Shown: positions 1 to 7,961 of the stretch, piece by piece | Layout: the number at the start of each line of letters is the position of its first letter | Position numbering within the stretch: the first letter of the stretch is position 1 | Assembly (NCBI GenBank): GCA_041179465.1 | Contig: JBEGTJ010000040.1 | Span: 1-16,242 of the forward strand | DNA: 16,242 bases | Direction: 5' to 3' | Origin: TMED14 sp041179465 | GTDB lineage: Bacteria > Bacteroidota > Bacteroidia > Flavobacteriales > Schleiferiaceae | Position numbers and translations under genes: made by a program | The notes under the pieces: generated by a model | Told to the model about the DNA's origin: nothing | Databases searched by the model: none | The model's input: the letters and a program-made list of their open reading frames with translations, nothing else

Positions 1-1
1 T

Positions 2-3000
2 CCGGTAACCCGCAACTGGAACCGCGGCGGACTGCTGTTTGGCGGATACGATTCGCTCACGGTCCGCTCGTGCGACTTCAAAGACGGATTTGCCTCTCAA
101 GGCGGCGACTACTACGGCGGTGGCGGCAAGGTCATCTTTATCAACTGCTCGTTTTTGAAAAACACCAAAAACGCAGCAGCCTTGCCCAACCGAGGAATCT
201 TCTTTGTCGATAACGGCTTGTGGCTAGAGATGTACAACAGCGTAGTAGAGGCAGAAGATTTTGGCAGTGTGTTTATGAATGGAAACACGCACCGGATATA
301 TAACTCCACGATTCTCAACCTCTCAGGCAACTTGTACACCCAGCCTTGGTCGGGACAGGAATTCAAGCTGGTGAATTCGATTGTGACGAAGAAGGCAGGT
401 AAAACGATTCGTTTGACGCCCGATACCACCAACCTTTGGAACGGTTGGGGCGGTCCCATTGAAATTCGCAAGTCGCGATTGCCGATGATTCCGGCCTCGT
501 ACACCTTCAGTTCATCGGCCTCGATTTCGGTAACAGGATGCGATACGCTGCCCGTGTTCTTCGCTAATGCGGCGACGGGCGACTTCCGCCTTTCTAACCT
601 TGACGAGCACCATAACATTGGGGATGCTACGGTGCGATTGTACCGCGACGCCAACGGCATGCAGCGCCCAGACGTCAACGGCAAGGTGGACCTAGGGGCA
701 TTTGAGAGCAACGCGGAGACCTGCACGCTGAACCGGGCCTTGGTTTCGTTGAGCAAGTCGGTGCGAGCCCTTTCACAGGTCACCCTCAAGGCGAGCGGAC
801 GCAACATTACCTCGGTGGTCTGGAGTACCGGACAAACGGGGGCTACGATTAACGTGTACCCCAACCAAACCCGGTGGTACACGGCGACGTTGACCGACGC
901 CAGCGGATGCACCCACGTGGATTCGATAAAAGTGGATGTGGCTAACGTAACCTTCCGCTTGGATTTGCGCAACCAGCCTACGGCTGTGGGCGGTCCGCAC
1001 CTGGCGGGTTCATGGAACAACTGGGTGGCCAATGCCGACTCCCTGACCCAAGTGGGGACGAGCACCATTTATGAGCGCACGTTTGGATTGGTTGTGGGCG
1101 ACACCATCCAGTACAAGTTCATTAACGGAAGTGACTGGGCAACCTCGCACGACATCTTGCCGGCAACCTGTGGCGAAGGCCCCTACGGCAACCGCAAGTT
1201 CATTGTGGGAGCTTCAGCGACGGTGCTGCCAATAGTTCACTTAAGTAGCTGCACGCAGGCGAAACCGGTAGATCCGTTACCTGCGAGCCAACCCGTCAAG
1301 TGCATTGGGGTGAGTCAAGTTCTGTCGGCAGGTCCGCAATTGACCAACGTGGTCTGGAACACCGGAGACACAACCAATTCAATCACGGTCACGACGCCGG
1401 GCACATATTGGTTTACCGCAAAATATCCACATATGGTGGTGGTGCTTGATACTACGGTGGTTACAAACGTTTCGCCCAACGCGATCGGACTCGGTGGTGT
1501 AGTAAATCGATACGGAATCAGCCTACCCGTGGCGAATCCGACTACGGTGGCGCTGTGCCCGGGAAATAGCTTGACGTTGTCAAATATTTCTACGGGAACC
1601 AACTACTTGTGGAATTCCGGAGCGACAACCTCGTCGTTGACGGTGAATTCAGCGGGAACCCACTACAGCATGGTGCAGCGGGCCAACGGCTGTTGGGATA
1701 CGACAGCTACGGTCACGGTAACTATGAATGCAGCGCCCGACACTTCGTTGGTGATCACGGGACCCCTGTCGTTCTGTTCCGGTGGGCAAGTAACCGTTTC
1801 GGCTGCTACTGGCCAAACGTACCTCTGGAATAACGGAAGTTTGAACCAGAGCATCACGCTGAGCCAGTCCGCCACACCGTTCGCCATTGTGAGCACGGCT
1901 GCGGGATGTATCGACACGACGCGCACGCTCACGGTCACGCGCTTTGCGGACCCTGATACGGCCGTGGTGGTGAGTGGACCGCTGGCGTTCTGCCCGGGCG
2001 GATCGGTGACGCTGACTGCCGCTTCGGGTCTGGATTACCAATGGAATACGGGCGACACCACGCAGAGCACAACCGTTTCTTTGACGGGAACGGCCTATGC
2101 GGTCGTAACCACTGCCAACGGATGCGTGGATACCACAGCTTCATTTGTGACGACACGATTTGCAGCACCCGACACGATCGTAATCCCCTCTGGACCGCTG
2201 TCGTTTTGCCCCGGAAGCTCCGTTACGTTAACGGCGGTTTCAGGCTTGAGCTACTACTGGAGCACGGGCGACACGACGCAAAACGTCACGTTGAACCAAA
2301 GCGGCACTACGTATGCGGTGTTGACGACGCCCAACGGATGTAGCGATACGACCGCCTCGTTTGTTACGACGCTTTTCCCGGGCGCGGACACCACGATCAC
2401 GGCGTCAAAACTGATCTTCTGTGCGAGCGACTCTTCGGTCATCGCGGCAGCGGGAGGCCAGAGCTACCTGTGGAACACGGGCGACACGACCCAGAGCATT
2501 ACGGTTAACCAAACGGGCAACTTCGCGGTAACGGTAACTACGGTAAACGGCTGTGTGGGCGTAACGGACACGGTTTCCACCACGGTCGTACCTGATGTGG
2601 TGCTGCCGCAGATCTTGGGCGACCTCTACGGATGGTTTGCCTCAGGCGACACGGTGAACTTCTCGGTAGTGAACACGGGCGGCTACACCCTGACTTGGGG
2701 CGTAGCGGGCGGCCAGATTACGGGCGGACAAGGTGGAGACACGGTCCAAGTCGTATGGGGCGCGGCCGACAGCTCTGCCGCCGTATGGGTAGTGGTTTCC
2801 AACGGGGTGTGCCAGGACTCTGCGTACCTGAACTTGGTGATCTCCGGCTTGGGTACGGGCGAAGGAGTGGGCGCACGCGCTATGGCCTTCCCGAACCCCA
2901 ACACAGGGGTATTCACGCTGGAGTGGAGCAACCTTTCAGCCCAAGAGGTGGTGCTGTACAACGGCGTAGGCCAAGCGGTCGCCAAACAAGCGGTGAGCGC

Positions 3001-3112
3001 GGGCAGCAGCTCGATTCAGCTCGACCTGCGCGGCAACGCGGCGGGCATCTACCGCGCGGTGATCTACGGTAAGGACGGTCAAGTGACCTTGCCGGTGTAC
3101 GTTAGGTACTAA
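2..3112 (+). CDS. T9SS-exported multidomain surface protein with beta-helix, CBM-like domain and five adhesin-like repeats (5' partial)
   Basis: The reading frame is already open at base 2 and has no credible start, so the N-terminus and signal peptide lie outside the window; 1036 residues are visible. Bases about 2-715 look like a right-handed parallel beta-helix (short Gly/Asn/Cys-rich strands) ending in the VDLGAFES signature of such domains. About 945-1255 resembles the starch-binding/glycogen-binding-like domain of Bacteroidota exoproteins (HLAGSWNNW, then YKFINGSDW). About 1550-2600 holds five tandem repeats of roughly 72 residues, each with an FC(P/S)G-type Cys near its start and an NGC Cys near its end, suggesting one disulfide per Ig-like unit. 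A PKD-like domain (about 2600-2860) follows. The end (about 2875-3109) is a T9SS type-A sorting domain (FPNPNTGVF ... GIYRAVIYGKDGQ ... VYVRY). Inference: it is exported by the T9SS and anchored or released at the cell surface, perhaps as an adhesin or glycan-active protein. No catalytic domain is visible in the part present. Confidence 0.9.
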   Translation, partial: PVTRNWNRGGLLFGGYDSLTVRSCDFKDGFASQGGDYYGGGGKVIFINCSFLKNTKNAAALPNRGIFFVDNGLWLEMYNSVVEAEDFGSVFMNGNTHRIYNSTILNLSGNLYTQPWSGQEFKLVNSIVTKKAGKTIRLTPDTTNLWNGWGGPIEIRKSRLPMIPASYTFSSSASISVTGCDTLPVFFANAATGDFRLSNLDEHHNIGDATVRLYRDANGMQRPDVNGKVDLGAFESNAETCTLNRALVSLSKSVRALSQVTLKASGRNITSVVWSTGQTGATINVYPNQTRWYTATLTDASGCTHVDSIKVDVANVTFRLDLRNQPTAVGGPHLAGSWNNWVANADSLTQVGTSTIYERTFGLVVGDTIQYKFINGSDWATSHDILPATCGEGPYGNRKFIVGASATVLPIVHLSSCTQAKPVDPLPASQPVKCIGVSQVLSAGPQLTNVVWNTGDTTNSITVTTPGTYWFTAKYPHMVVVLDTTVVTNVSPNAIGLGGVVNRYGISLPVANPTTVALCPGNSLTLSNISTGTNYLWNSGATTSSLTVNSAGTHYSMVQRANGCWDTTATVTVTMNAAPDTSLVITGPLSFCSGGQVTVSAATGQTYLWNNGSLNQSITLSQSATPFAIVSTAAGCIDTTRTLTVTRFADPDTAVVVSGPLAFCPGGSVTLTAASGLDYQWNTGDTTQSTTVSLTGTAYAVVTTANGCVDTTASFVTTRFAAPDTIVIPSGPLSFCPGSSVTLTAVSGLSYYWSTGDTTQNVTLNQSGTTYAVLTTPNGCSDTTASFVTTLFPGADTTITASKLIFCASDSSVIAAAGGQSYLWNTGDTTQSITVNQTGNFAVTVTTVNGCVGVTDTVSTTVVPDVVLPQILGDLYGWFASGDTVNFSVVNTGGYTLTWGVAGGQITGGQGGDTVQVVWGAADSSAAVWVVVSNGVCQDSAYLNLVISGLGTGEGVGARAMAFPNPNTGVFTLEWSNLSAQEVVLYNGVGQAVAKQAVSAGSSSIQLDLRGNAAGIYRAVIYGKDGQVTLPVYVRY
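1550..2600 (+). repeat. Five tandem ~216-bp coding repeats (Ig-like adhesin units)
   Basis: First-Cys codons of successive units lie at 1556, 1775, 1991, 2207 and 2420, spacings of 219, 216, 216 and 213 bases (73, 72, 72 and 71 codons). Units share the order FCPG-SVTLTA-W(N/S)TGDTTQS-YAVVTT-NGC-DTT. Two of the spacings are exactly 216 bases, which fits duplication within the gene. The units have diverged at codon level, so the array is not very recent. Confidence 0.85.
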
Positions 3113-3141
3113 GCGTCATTTGAATCCCACTTGACCCAGTG

Positions 3142-3168
3142 AAAGCCCCCGGAAACGGGGGCTTTTTT
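3142..3168 (+). terminator. Rho-independent terminator after the first surface-protein gene
   Basis: A 9-bp perfect stem, AAAGCCCCC (3142-3150) and GGGGGCTTT (3157-3165), has a 6-base loop and a T run immediately 3'. It lies 29 bases after the TAA stop, where an intrinsic terminator is expected, and separates this gene from the next one on the same strand. Confidence 0.9.
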
Positions 3169-3214
3169 ATTAATAAAATCATGAAATTCATCATTTTGGG
3201 TTAACTTTCTTGCG

Positions 3215-5650
3215 ATGAAATTTCGCACCGCACTTTTAGCCCTCATTCTCGTTTTCAGCACCCATTCAGCTACGGCCAGCCACGCATATGGTGGGCAGAT
3301 AACGTGGAAGTGCTTCCCAACTGGCCCCTTTGCTGGCAGATATAAATTTTATTTAACCTTGTACCGCGATTGCGGAACGGGTACCGCGACGCTCCCCAAC
3401 TCGGTCGCCATTTCGAGCAATTCGTCTGCTGGAACCATTTCGTTGCTTAAAGTTGGAACCAACTCAGACGTTTCACCGAGTTGCTATCTTTCTCCTTCGC
3501 CCGTGCGCTGCAACCAAGTGGCGACCGGAATGGGGGCGTTAGAAGAGGCGCGTTATGAATCAGGCTATATTTTGCTGTCGGGAAGCCCTCCTCCCACCGG
3601 TTGGACCTTTAGCTATTCGTTATGTTGCCGTCCGGCAAGCCTTTCAAATATTCAAAATCCAGCGTCCGCAAACCTGCATCTTCAGGCGGTGATGTATCCG
3701 TATTCGGTAAATGGCGCTCCCCAAAATGCGGGATCTTGCTACGATTCCTCACCAGAGTTCCTTGAATATCCAAAGTCCGCAACTTGTACGGGATCAAAAT
3801 TTGCCTACAGCCAATCGGCATTTGATTCAGACTTCGATTCACTGCACTACGAGTGGACCGATTTACTCACCTTTAATGCAGTACCCATTGCATTTACTAC
3901 GCCCTATTCGGTAACCAATCAGTTGCCAAATGGTACGACCCCTGCGACGTTGGATCCGAACACCGGTACGATTTTTTGTACTCCTCAGGTCGGTGGAGCC
4001 TTTGCTACGGCCATTAAAGTTTCATCCTACCGTTGCGGCCAACTCATATCTCAGATTTTTAGGGATATTCCCCTTGTGGTGCGCTCCGATTGCCCCAATG
4101 TGCCCACTGGGACTGCGAATGCGGCCCCGTCGGTCACTGTGGGCGTGCTGCCGGGATTTCCGCCAATTACCCCTGTCATTGCGGGCAACGATACGTTGAG
4201 GTACGTTATTACGGTGAATGCGGGGGAACAAGTGAAGTTCAATTTTACCGGGAATGATGGGCAGATTTTGGCAAATTTTCAACCACAGTCCATTACGTTT
4301 ACTGGTTTAGGGGGCAATTTTGGTTCCCCAATAGGTTCTGCTGTCGGCTGCGGACTTCCGCCCTGCGCAACGGTAACGCCAGTGGTGCCCCAAACCGGTC
4401 TGACGTCGGTAGTGCTGAATGAAGTTCAATTCAACTGGCAAACCTTGTGCGACCATTTTTTGGTGAATTCGTCTTGCCCGAGAGAAGAGGTGCCCTATTC
4501 GTTCGTGCTTCGAATGAGCGATAACCATTGTCCCATACCCGCGACTAGGCTGATCAACGTCATTGTGAAAGTAAAAGTGCCGTTAATTGACCCGCCTGTA
4601 GTTGACGCATCTTCAATTACGGTGCTTTCCAACGGGAATGTGCAGCTCAATTGGTTGAGTCCGGCAGATACGGGTCTTGCTTTTAACGGGTATGTGGTCA
4701 TGCACGCTCCCGCGGCGAGCGGGCCATTCGTAGCCCTTGATACGCTTACCTCGTACAGCGCACAGTCCTACCTTCATACTTCGCCCGTCCAAGGGATCAA
4801 TTACTACCTTCTGAGGACCCTGTCCAAATGTGGACAGATTTCGGAGCCCGTCGATACCCTAAAAACAATCTGGCTTACGGCCTCAAGCCCCAGCGCTGTG
4901 GATACGAGCACTGTTAACTTATCGTGGAATTCCCCTGTGTCAAATTATAGTGGCTACTATCAGATTTGGCGACGAAAAGGTACGGGTAGTGTCTGGGTCA
5001 ACGTGGATTCTACGCTTGGATTATCCTACCGAGACAGTGTATACGATTGTGGTTCGAACTATACCTACCGAATTATGACCCAAGGGGGTTCCGCGAGTAC
5101 GAGCGCAAGCGCTTGGTTTGCAGACAAGCTGAATACGGAACTTCATGACATCGACAGTAGCTATTTGACCTTCAACTCCATTTGGTTTTCATGGACTCCT
5201 GGATTGGCCTCAGATCTGGCTCAGTATCAAGTCTTCCGGAGTGATTCTACTTTAGTGTGGCAAGCGGTTACTGCAGTGCCCAGTTCAGTGACTTCCTACT
5301 TTAGCCCGTCGAGATCCTTGTATACCAATGAGTTTCGAGTCGTTTCAGTTGATTCCTGCGGAAACATGAGTTCGCTCGCTAATGCGCAAGGACTTGTGGT
5401 TCAAGGCACGCTCGGTACGGAAGACCCAACGTTGAGTTGGGCGTTAGTTCCAAATCCTACTCGTGACATTCTCCACACTACTGTGCCCGTTGACGGCACT
5501 TATGAGGTGCGAACCACCGAAGGCAAAGTTGTCCGTCGAGGGACGTTACCCGGGCCTGTTGATTTGATGGACCTGCCCTCTGGATTACTGATCGTTCAGA
5601 TTCAGACCGACCGCGAAACGCGCAGTTTTCAGGTAGTTAAAACGGACTAA
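3215..5650 (+). CDS. Secreted T9SS type-A cargo protein with fibronectin-III-like domains
   Basis: This complete 811-residue gene starts at an ATG followed by a clear signal peptide (MKFRTALLALILVFSTHSATA, cleavage near residue 21). Residues about 22-450 belong to a Bacteroidota exoprotein family recognised by the opening HAYGGQITWKCF and YLTLYRDCGTG; the family has no known biochemical role. Residues about 460-555, 555-650 and 650-735 look like three fibronectin-III-like domains (VQLNWLSP, VNLSWNSP, IWFSWTPG). A T9SS type-A sorting domain closes the protein (LVPNPTRDIL at about 742, then SGLLIVQIQTD). Expected location is the outer cell surface or medium. GC and codon choice are visibly poorer in G/C than in the flanking genes, which hints at different ancestry or relaxed codon bias. 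An ATG at 3181 in the same gap runs only seven codons to a stop. The gene ends two bases from the convergent kdsA stop with no terminator hairpin between. Confidence 0.88.
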   Translation: MKFRTALLALILVFSTHSATASHAYGGQITWKCFPTGPFAGRYKFYLTLYRDCGTGTATLPNSVAISSNSSAGTISLLKVGTNSDVSPSCYLSPSPVRCNQVATGMGALEEARYESGYILLSGSPPPTGWTFSYSLCCRPASLSNIQNPASANLHLQAVMYPYSVNGAPQNAGSCYDSSPEFLEYPKSATCTGSKFAYSQSAFDSDFDSLHYEWTDLLTFNAVPIAFTTPYSVTNQLPNGTTPATLDPNTGTIFCTPQVGGAFATAIKVSSYRCGQLISQIFRDIPLVVRSDCPNVPTGTANAAPSVTVGVLPGFPPITPVIAGNDTLRYVITVNAGEQVKFNFTGNDGQILANFQPQSITFTGLGGNFGSPIGSAVGCGLPPCATVTPVVPQTGLTSVVLNEVQFNWQTLCDHFLVNSSCPREEVPYSFVLRMSDNHCPIPATRLINVIVKVKVPLIDPPVVDASSITVLSNGNVQLNWLSPADTGLAFNGYVVMHAPAASGPFVALDTLTSYSAQSYLHTSPVQGINYYLLRTLSKCGQISEPVDTLKTIWLTASSPSAVDTSTVNLSWNSPVSNYSGYYQIWRRKGTGSVWVNVDSTLGLSYRDSVYDCGSNYTYRIMTQGGSASTSASAWFADKLNTELHDIDSSYLTFNSIWFSWTPGLASDLAQYQVFRSDSTLVWQAVTAVPSSVTSYFSPSRSLYTNEFRVVSVDSCGNMSSLANAQGLVVQGTLGTEDPTLSWALVPNPTRDILHTTVPVDGTYEVRTTEGKVVRRGTLPGPVDLMDLPSGLLIVQIQTDRETRSFQVVKTD

Positions 5651-5652
5651 GC

Positions 5653-6432
5653 TTAAAGTCCCTTCACCACCCGGTCAATCGCGAGCAAGCGCTCCACCAT
5701 GGGCTCGAGCGCCTCGAGCGGAAGCTGGCTGGCCGCGTCGCACAGCGCCTCGGCGGGGCAGGGGTGGGCTTCGAGGAAGAGGCCGTCGATTCCGGTGGCT
5801 ACGGCCGCGCGGGCGAGGGTCTCGAGGTACTGGCGCGCGCCGCCGCTGGGGTCGGCCGAGGGAATTCCGTACTTGCGAATGGAGTGGGTGGCGTCAAACA
5901 CGACGGGGTAGCCGGTCTGCTTGAGCTCGTAAAAGGCGCGCGGATCGACCACCAGGTCGTTGTAGCCGAAGGTGTATCCGCGCTCGGTCAAGATGATGTC
6001 GCGGTTGCCCGTCGACTCGACCTTGGCGCACACCTTGGCCATGGTTCCCGGAGCCACCATCTGCCCGTGCTTGAGGTTGATTGTGCGTCCGGTGCGCGCC
6101 GCCTCAACCACCAGGGTGGTCTGCATGCAGAGGTAGGCCGGAATCTGCAAAATATCCACCACCTCAGCCACCGGCTGCGCCTGGTCGGGGTAGTGGATGT
6201 CGGTCAGAAGGCGGAATCCGTACTGGCGCTTCACCTCGGCCAAAATAGCCAGGCCCTCGTCCAGCCCCGGCCCCATGTAGTAGTCTACGGAGCTCCGGTT
6301 GTCTTTCTGGAAGCTGGATTTGTAAATCACTTCGCTCAGCGGAAGGCGTTCGCGCAGCCCCGCCAGGTGGTCGGCCACCCGCAGGGCCGTGTCAAGGGAT
6401 TCAATGACGCAGGGTCCGGAGATTAAAAACAT
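5653..6432 (-). CDS. kdsA: 3-deoxy-8-phosphooctulonate synthase (KdsA), metal-dependent type, with unusual active-site substitutions
   Basis: KdsA condenses phosphoenolpyruvate and arabinose-5-phosphate in the cytoplasm to give Kdo-8-phosphate for lipopolysaccharide inner core. The 259-residue protein is close to family length, with a short N-terminus (start 8 residues from the first motif Cys). Family landmarks are SGPCVIES (5-12), YKSSFQKDNRSS (37-48), LTDIH, VVDILQIPAYL, RGYTFGYNDLVVD (151-163), FDATHS and LFLEAHPCP. Metal ligands expected of the metal-dependent class are all present: C8, H183, E221 and D232. PEP/sugar contacts K38, K43, R46, K121 and R151 are kept by my alignment to remembered E. 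coli KdsA. Odd: two positions normally Arg, in the SYRGPG and (R)QTDL motifs (E. coli Arg70 and Arg120), are Met53 and Met103, and QTDL reads QTTL. Arg120 is known to contact the arabinose-5-phosphate phosphate. A changed substrate is therefore possible, but KdsA remains the best call. Confidence 0.85.
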   Translation of the reverse strand: MFLISGPCVIESLDTALRVADHLAGLRERLPLSEVIYKSSFQKDNRSSVDYYMGPGLDEGLAILAEVKRQYGFRLLTDIHYPDQAQPVAEVVDILQIPAYLCMQTTLVVEAARTGRTINLKHGQMVAPGTMAKVCAKVESTGNRDIILTERGYTFGYNDLVVDPRAFYELKQTGYPVVFDATHSIRKYGIPSADPSGGARQYLETLARAAVATGIDGLFLEAHPCPAEALCDAASQLPLEALEPMVERLLAIDRVVKGL

Positions 6433-6448
6433 GTAGCAAAGGTCCGAT

Positions 6449-6522
6449 TAAAAAAATAAAATCCGGATTTTTCCGAACGCGGGCGGTGCCGTTCATTCGG
6501 ATTTTTCCGGATTTATTTTTTT
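6449..6522. repeat. Inverted pair of stem-loop repeat units between the deoxynucleoside kinase gene and kdsA
   Basis: Two units face each other. The left core 6461-6478 (ATCCGGA, loop TTTT, TCCGAAC) is preceded by an A-rich tract from 6449. The right core 6495-6512 (ATTCGGA, loop TTTT, TCCGGAT) is followed by a T-rich tract to 6522. The outer arms pair with each other over about 16 bases (AAATAAATCCGGA against TCCGGATTTTATTT, one bulge), so the whole 74 bases can fold as one long hairpin, or each unit can fold alone. The element fills almost all of the 88-base gap and ends only 17 bases before the kdsA start. Read on the minus strand, the kdsA-proximal unit looks like a weak intrinsic terminator (7-bp stem with a G-U pair, then TTTATTTTTTT). 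Confidence 0.8.
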
Positions 6523-7135
6523 AGAAAAGCCCGTTCAGTTCCGCGTCGATTTTCTCAATCACTTTGCCGAGGTCCTCGGGTTTGCTGTCGAATTCAAGTT
6601 GGTCGACGTCGATGACGAGCAGGCGGCCTTTGTCGTAGCCTTTGATCCACTCGTTGTAGCGGTCGTTGAGGTTTTGGAGGTAGTCCAAGCGGATGCTGTT
6701 TTCGTAGGGGCGTCCGCGTTTTTGGATTTGGCGCACGAGGGTCGGAACGCTCGCGTTCAGGTAGATGAGCAGGTCGGGCGCTTTGATGAACTCCTCCATG
6801 AGTCCGAAGAGTTCCTGGTAGGTGTTGAAGTCCCGGGACGACATGAGGCCCATGTCGTGAAGGTTGGGGGCGAAGATGTGGGCGTCTTCGTAGATGGTTC
6901 GGTCCTGGATGACGTTTTTGTTTTGGCTCCGAAAGCTGTGGATCTGGCGGAAGCGGCTGTGCAAGAAGTAGATCTGGAGGTTGAAGGACCACCGCATCAT
7001 GTCGTCGTAAAACTCGTTGAGGTAGGGGTTTTCGTCCACTTCTTCAAAGTGGGGCTGCCAAGCGTAGTGCTTGGCGAGTAGGGTGGTCAAGGTCGTTTTG
7101 CCTGACCCGATGTTTCCGGCGATTGCAACGTGCAT
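6521..7135 (-). CDS. Deoxynucleoside kinase (dNK/dGK-dCK family)
   Basis: This 204-residue cytosolic enzyme transfers phosphate from ATP to the 5'-OH of deoxynucleosides in nucleotide salvage. Visible motifs are the P-loop GNIGSGKTT (7-15), EEVDENPYL (31-39) with the catalytic-base/substrate-site Glu and NPYL signature, the DRS-like DRTIYED (78-84), and an Arg-rich LID RQIQKRGRPYE (135-145). Length is normal for bacterial dNK (about 200-220). Which deoxynucleoside is preferred cannot be told from sequence. The start ATG leads directly into the first beta strand (HVAIAGNIG). The gene is divergent from the toxin-antitoxin pair and co-directional with kdsA downstream; its stop codon abuts a stem-loop repeat, so co-transcription with kdsA is uncertain. 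Confidence 0.93.
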   Translation of the reverse strand: MHVAIAGNIGSGKTTLTTLLAKHYAWQPHFEEVDENPYLNEFYDDMMRWSFNLQIYFLHSRFRQIHSFRSQNKNVIQDRTIYEDAHIFAPNLHDMGLMSSRDFNTYQELFGLMEEFIKAPDLLIYLNASVPTLVRQIQKRGRPYENSIRLDYLQNLNDRYNEWIKGYDKGRLLVIDVDQLEFDSKPEDLGKVIEKIDAELNGLF

Positions 7136-7255
7136 AAGCCCAAAAATAAGGCATTCCCGGGCGCAAAAACATAATAAACGACTAAGTCCGCTTAAGGGAC
7201 GGCTAGCGCACTGAAGCGCACCAAATTGCGGTCATGAACAGCACTCGTCCGCCCA

Positions 7256-7286
7256 ATACGTATAATTTGTGTAAATTCGTACGTAT
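7256..7286 (+). promoter_or_regulatory. Long palindrome overlapping the antitoxin start codon (candidate autoregulatory operator)
   Basis: Arms ATACGTA (7256-7262) and TACGTAT (7280-7286) are perfect inverted repeats. Inside them AATTT (7264-7268) and AAATT (7273-7277) also pair around a GTGT centre, making a near-symmetrical 31-base palindrome with a one-base offset. It contains a TATAAT hexamer (7261-7266), and its last two bases are the AT of the antitoxin ATG. Type II antitoxins commonly repress their own operon by binding such a palindrome; that role is inferred here. As RNA it could also hide the start codon. Confidence 0.55.
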
Positions 7287-7554
7287 GGCAAAGCAAAAAC
7301 TCACTTTGGCGCTGGAGCCCGACCTGATTGCGTACGGTAAAACCTATGCGGCGGAGCGTGGAACCAGTCTTTCGGAACTCCTCGAAACCTACCTGGCGCA
7401 GTTGAGGGCCACTTCCCCGCTGCCGGACGGGGAGGGGACGTCGGCGCTTGTTCGGCGAATTCGCAGCGAGCTGGCGCAAGGGCTGCCGCAGGCTCCGCAC
7501 CACGTGGACCAGAAGTCGGTTCGATTGGATTACTTAAGCTCGAAGTACCCATGA
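7285..7554 (+). CDS. DUF6364-like antitoxin of a type II toxin-antitoxin pair
   Basis: An 89-residue protein. The N-terminal half (KLTLALEPDLIAYGKTYA, then ERGTSLSELLETYL) has the short strand plus two helices of a ribbon-helix-helix-like DNA-binding domain and matches the DUF6364 antitoxin pattern. The C-terminal half is Pro/charged-rich and probably wraps the toxin. I chose the ATG at 7285 over the in-frame ATG at 7234 because family homology begins immediately after it, and because the upstream 17 codons run through the palindrome/promoter. Its TGA stop overlaps the toxin ATG (ATGA), the coupled arrangement typical of TA operons. It should neutralise the PIN ribonuclease encoded next and repress the operon. 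Confidence 0.8.
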   Translation: MAKQKLTLALEPDLIAYGKTYAAERGTSLSELLETYLAQLRATSPLPDGEGTSALVRRIRSELAQGLPQAPHHVDQKSVRLDYLSSKYP

Positions 7555-7961
7555 GAATAGCGCTAGACACGGACGTGCTGCTCGACCTGCTGGTGCTTCG
7601 GGCGGGGCATGTAGAACCGGCGCTGCGCGCCGTGCACGCGGCCCAAAGCCAAGGGGTGGAGCTGGTGACGACGGCCTGCGTCCTGCAAAACGCCTACTTT
7701 GTGGGGCAGCGGCATTATGCGGAATACTGGAGCCTTGAGCGTTGGCTTGACGTGCTGGATTCGGTGGAGCTTATTGGAGTTCCGAAGGCTGCTTTGGAGC
7801 GGGCGGTGGACTACACGGACTACGAGGATGCGGTGCTCGCGCTGTCGATGCAGCACGCTGCCGTACGTATGCTGTGGACGCGGAACGCTAAGGATTTCAA
7901 GGAGTTTGCGAGCATCACCGCACTCTCGCCGGAGGCCTTCCTCGCGGGCACGAGAAGCTAG
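7551..7961 (+). CDS. PIN-domain ribonuclease toxin
   Basis: A 136-residue PIN-fold protein, the usual size for VapC-like toxins. Acidic metal-site residues are visible in DTDVLLDLL (D6, D8, D12) and in the DYEDAVLALSM segment (D90, E92, D93), followed by the TRNAKDF strand/helix (110-116). The second acidic position, often Glu in VapC (TxxE), is instead the ACVLQNAYFV segment; I believe this Gln/Asn variant is seen in the DUF6364-partnered PIN family, so it need not mean inactivity. Family members are Mg-dependent endoribonucleases, often cutting tRNA or rRNA; the target here is unknown. Translation is coupled to the antitoxin by a 4-base overlap. Its stop codon (TAG, 7959-7961) lies inside the first unit of a heptamer repeat. 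Confidence 0.85.
   Translation: MRIALDTDVLLDLLVLRAGHVEPALRAVHAAQSQGVELVTTACVLQNAYFVGQRHYAEYWSLERWLDVLDSVELIGVPKAALERAVDYTDYEDAVLALSMQHAAVRMLWTRNAKDFKEFASITALSPEAFLAGTRS

Noticed and set aside
3181..3204. A seven-codon ORF (MKFIILG) upstream of the second surface-protein gene
   Set aside because: Its first bases resemble those of the real start 34 bases later, but nothing else supports a leader peptide. Probably chance.
5764..6426. A 220-residue plus-strand frame antisense to kdsA
   Set aside because: No recognisable motifs, while the kdsA reading frame is conserved end to end.
6449..6522. Reading the inverted pair as a MITE with target-site duplications
   Set aside because: No flanking direct repeats are visible, and the spacers of the three inverted arrangements are unrelated (one is native mutS coding sequence), so a single transposable unit bounded by the pair is not supported.
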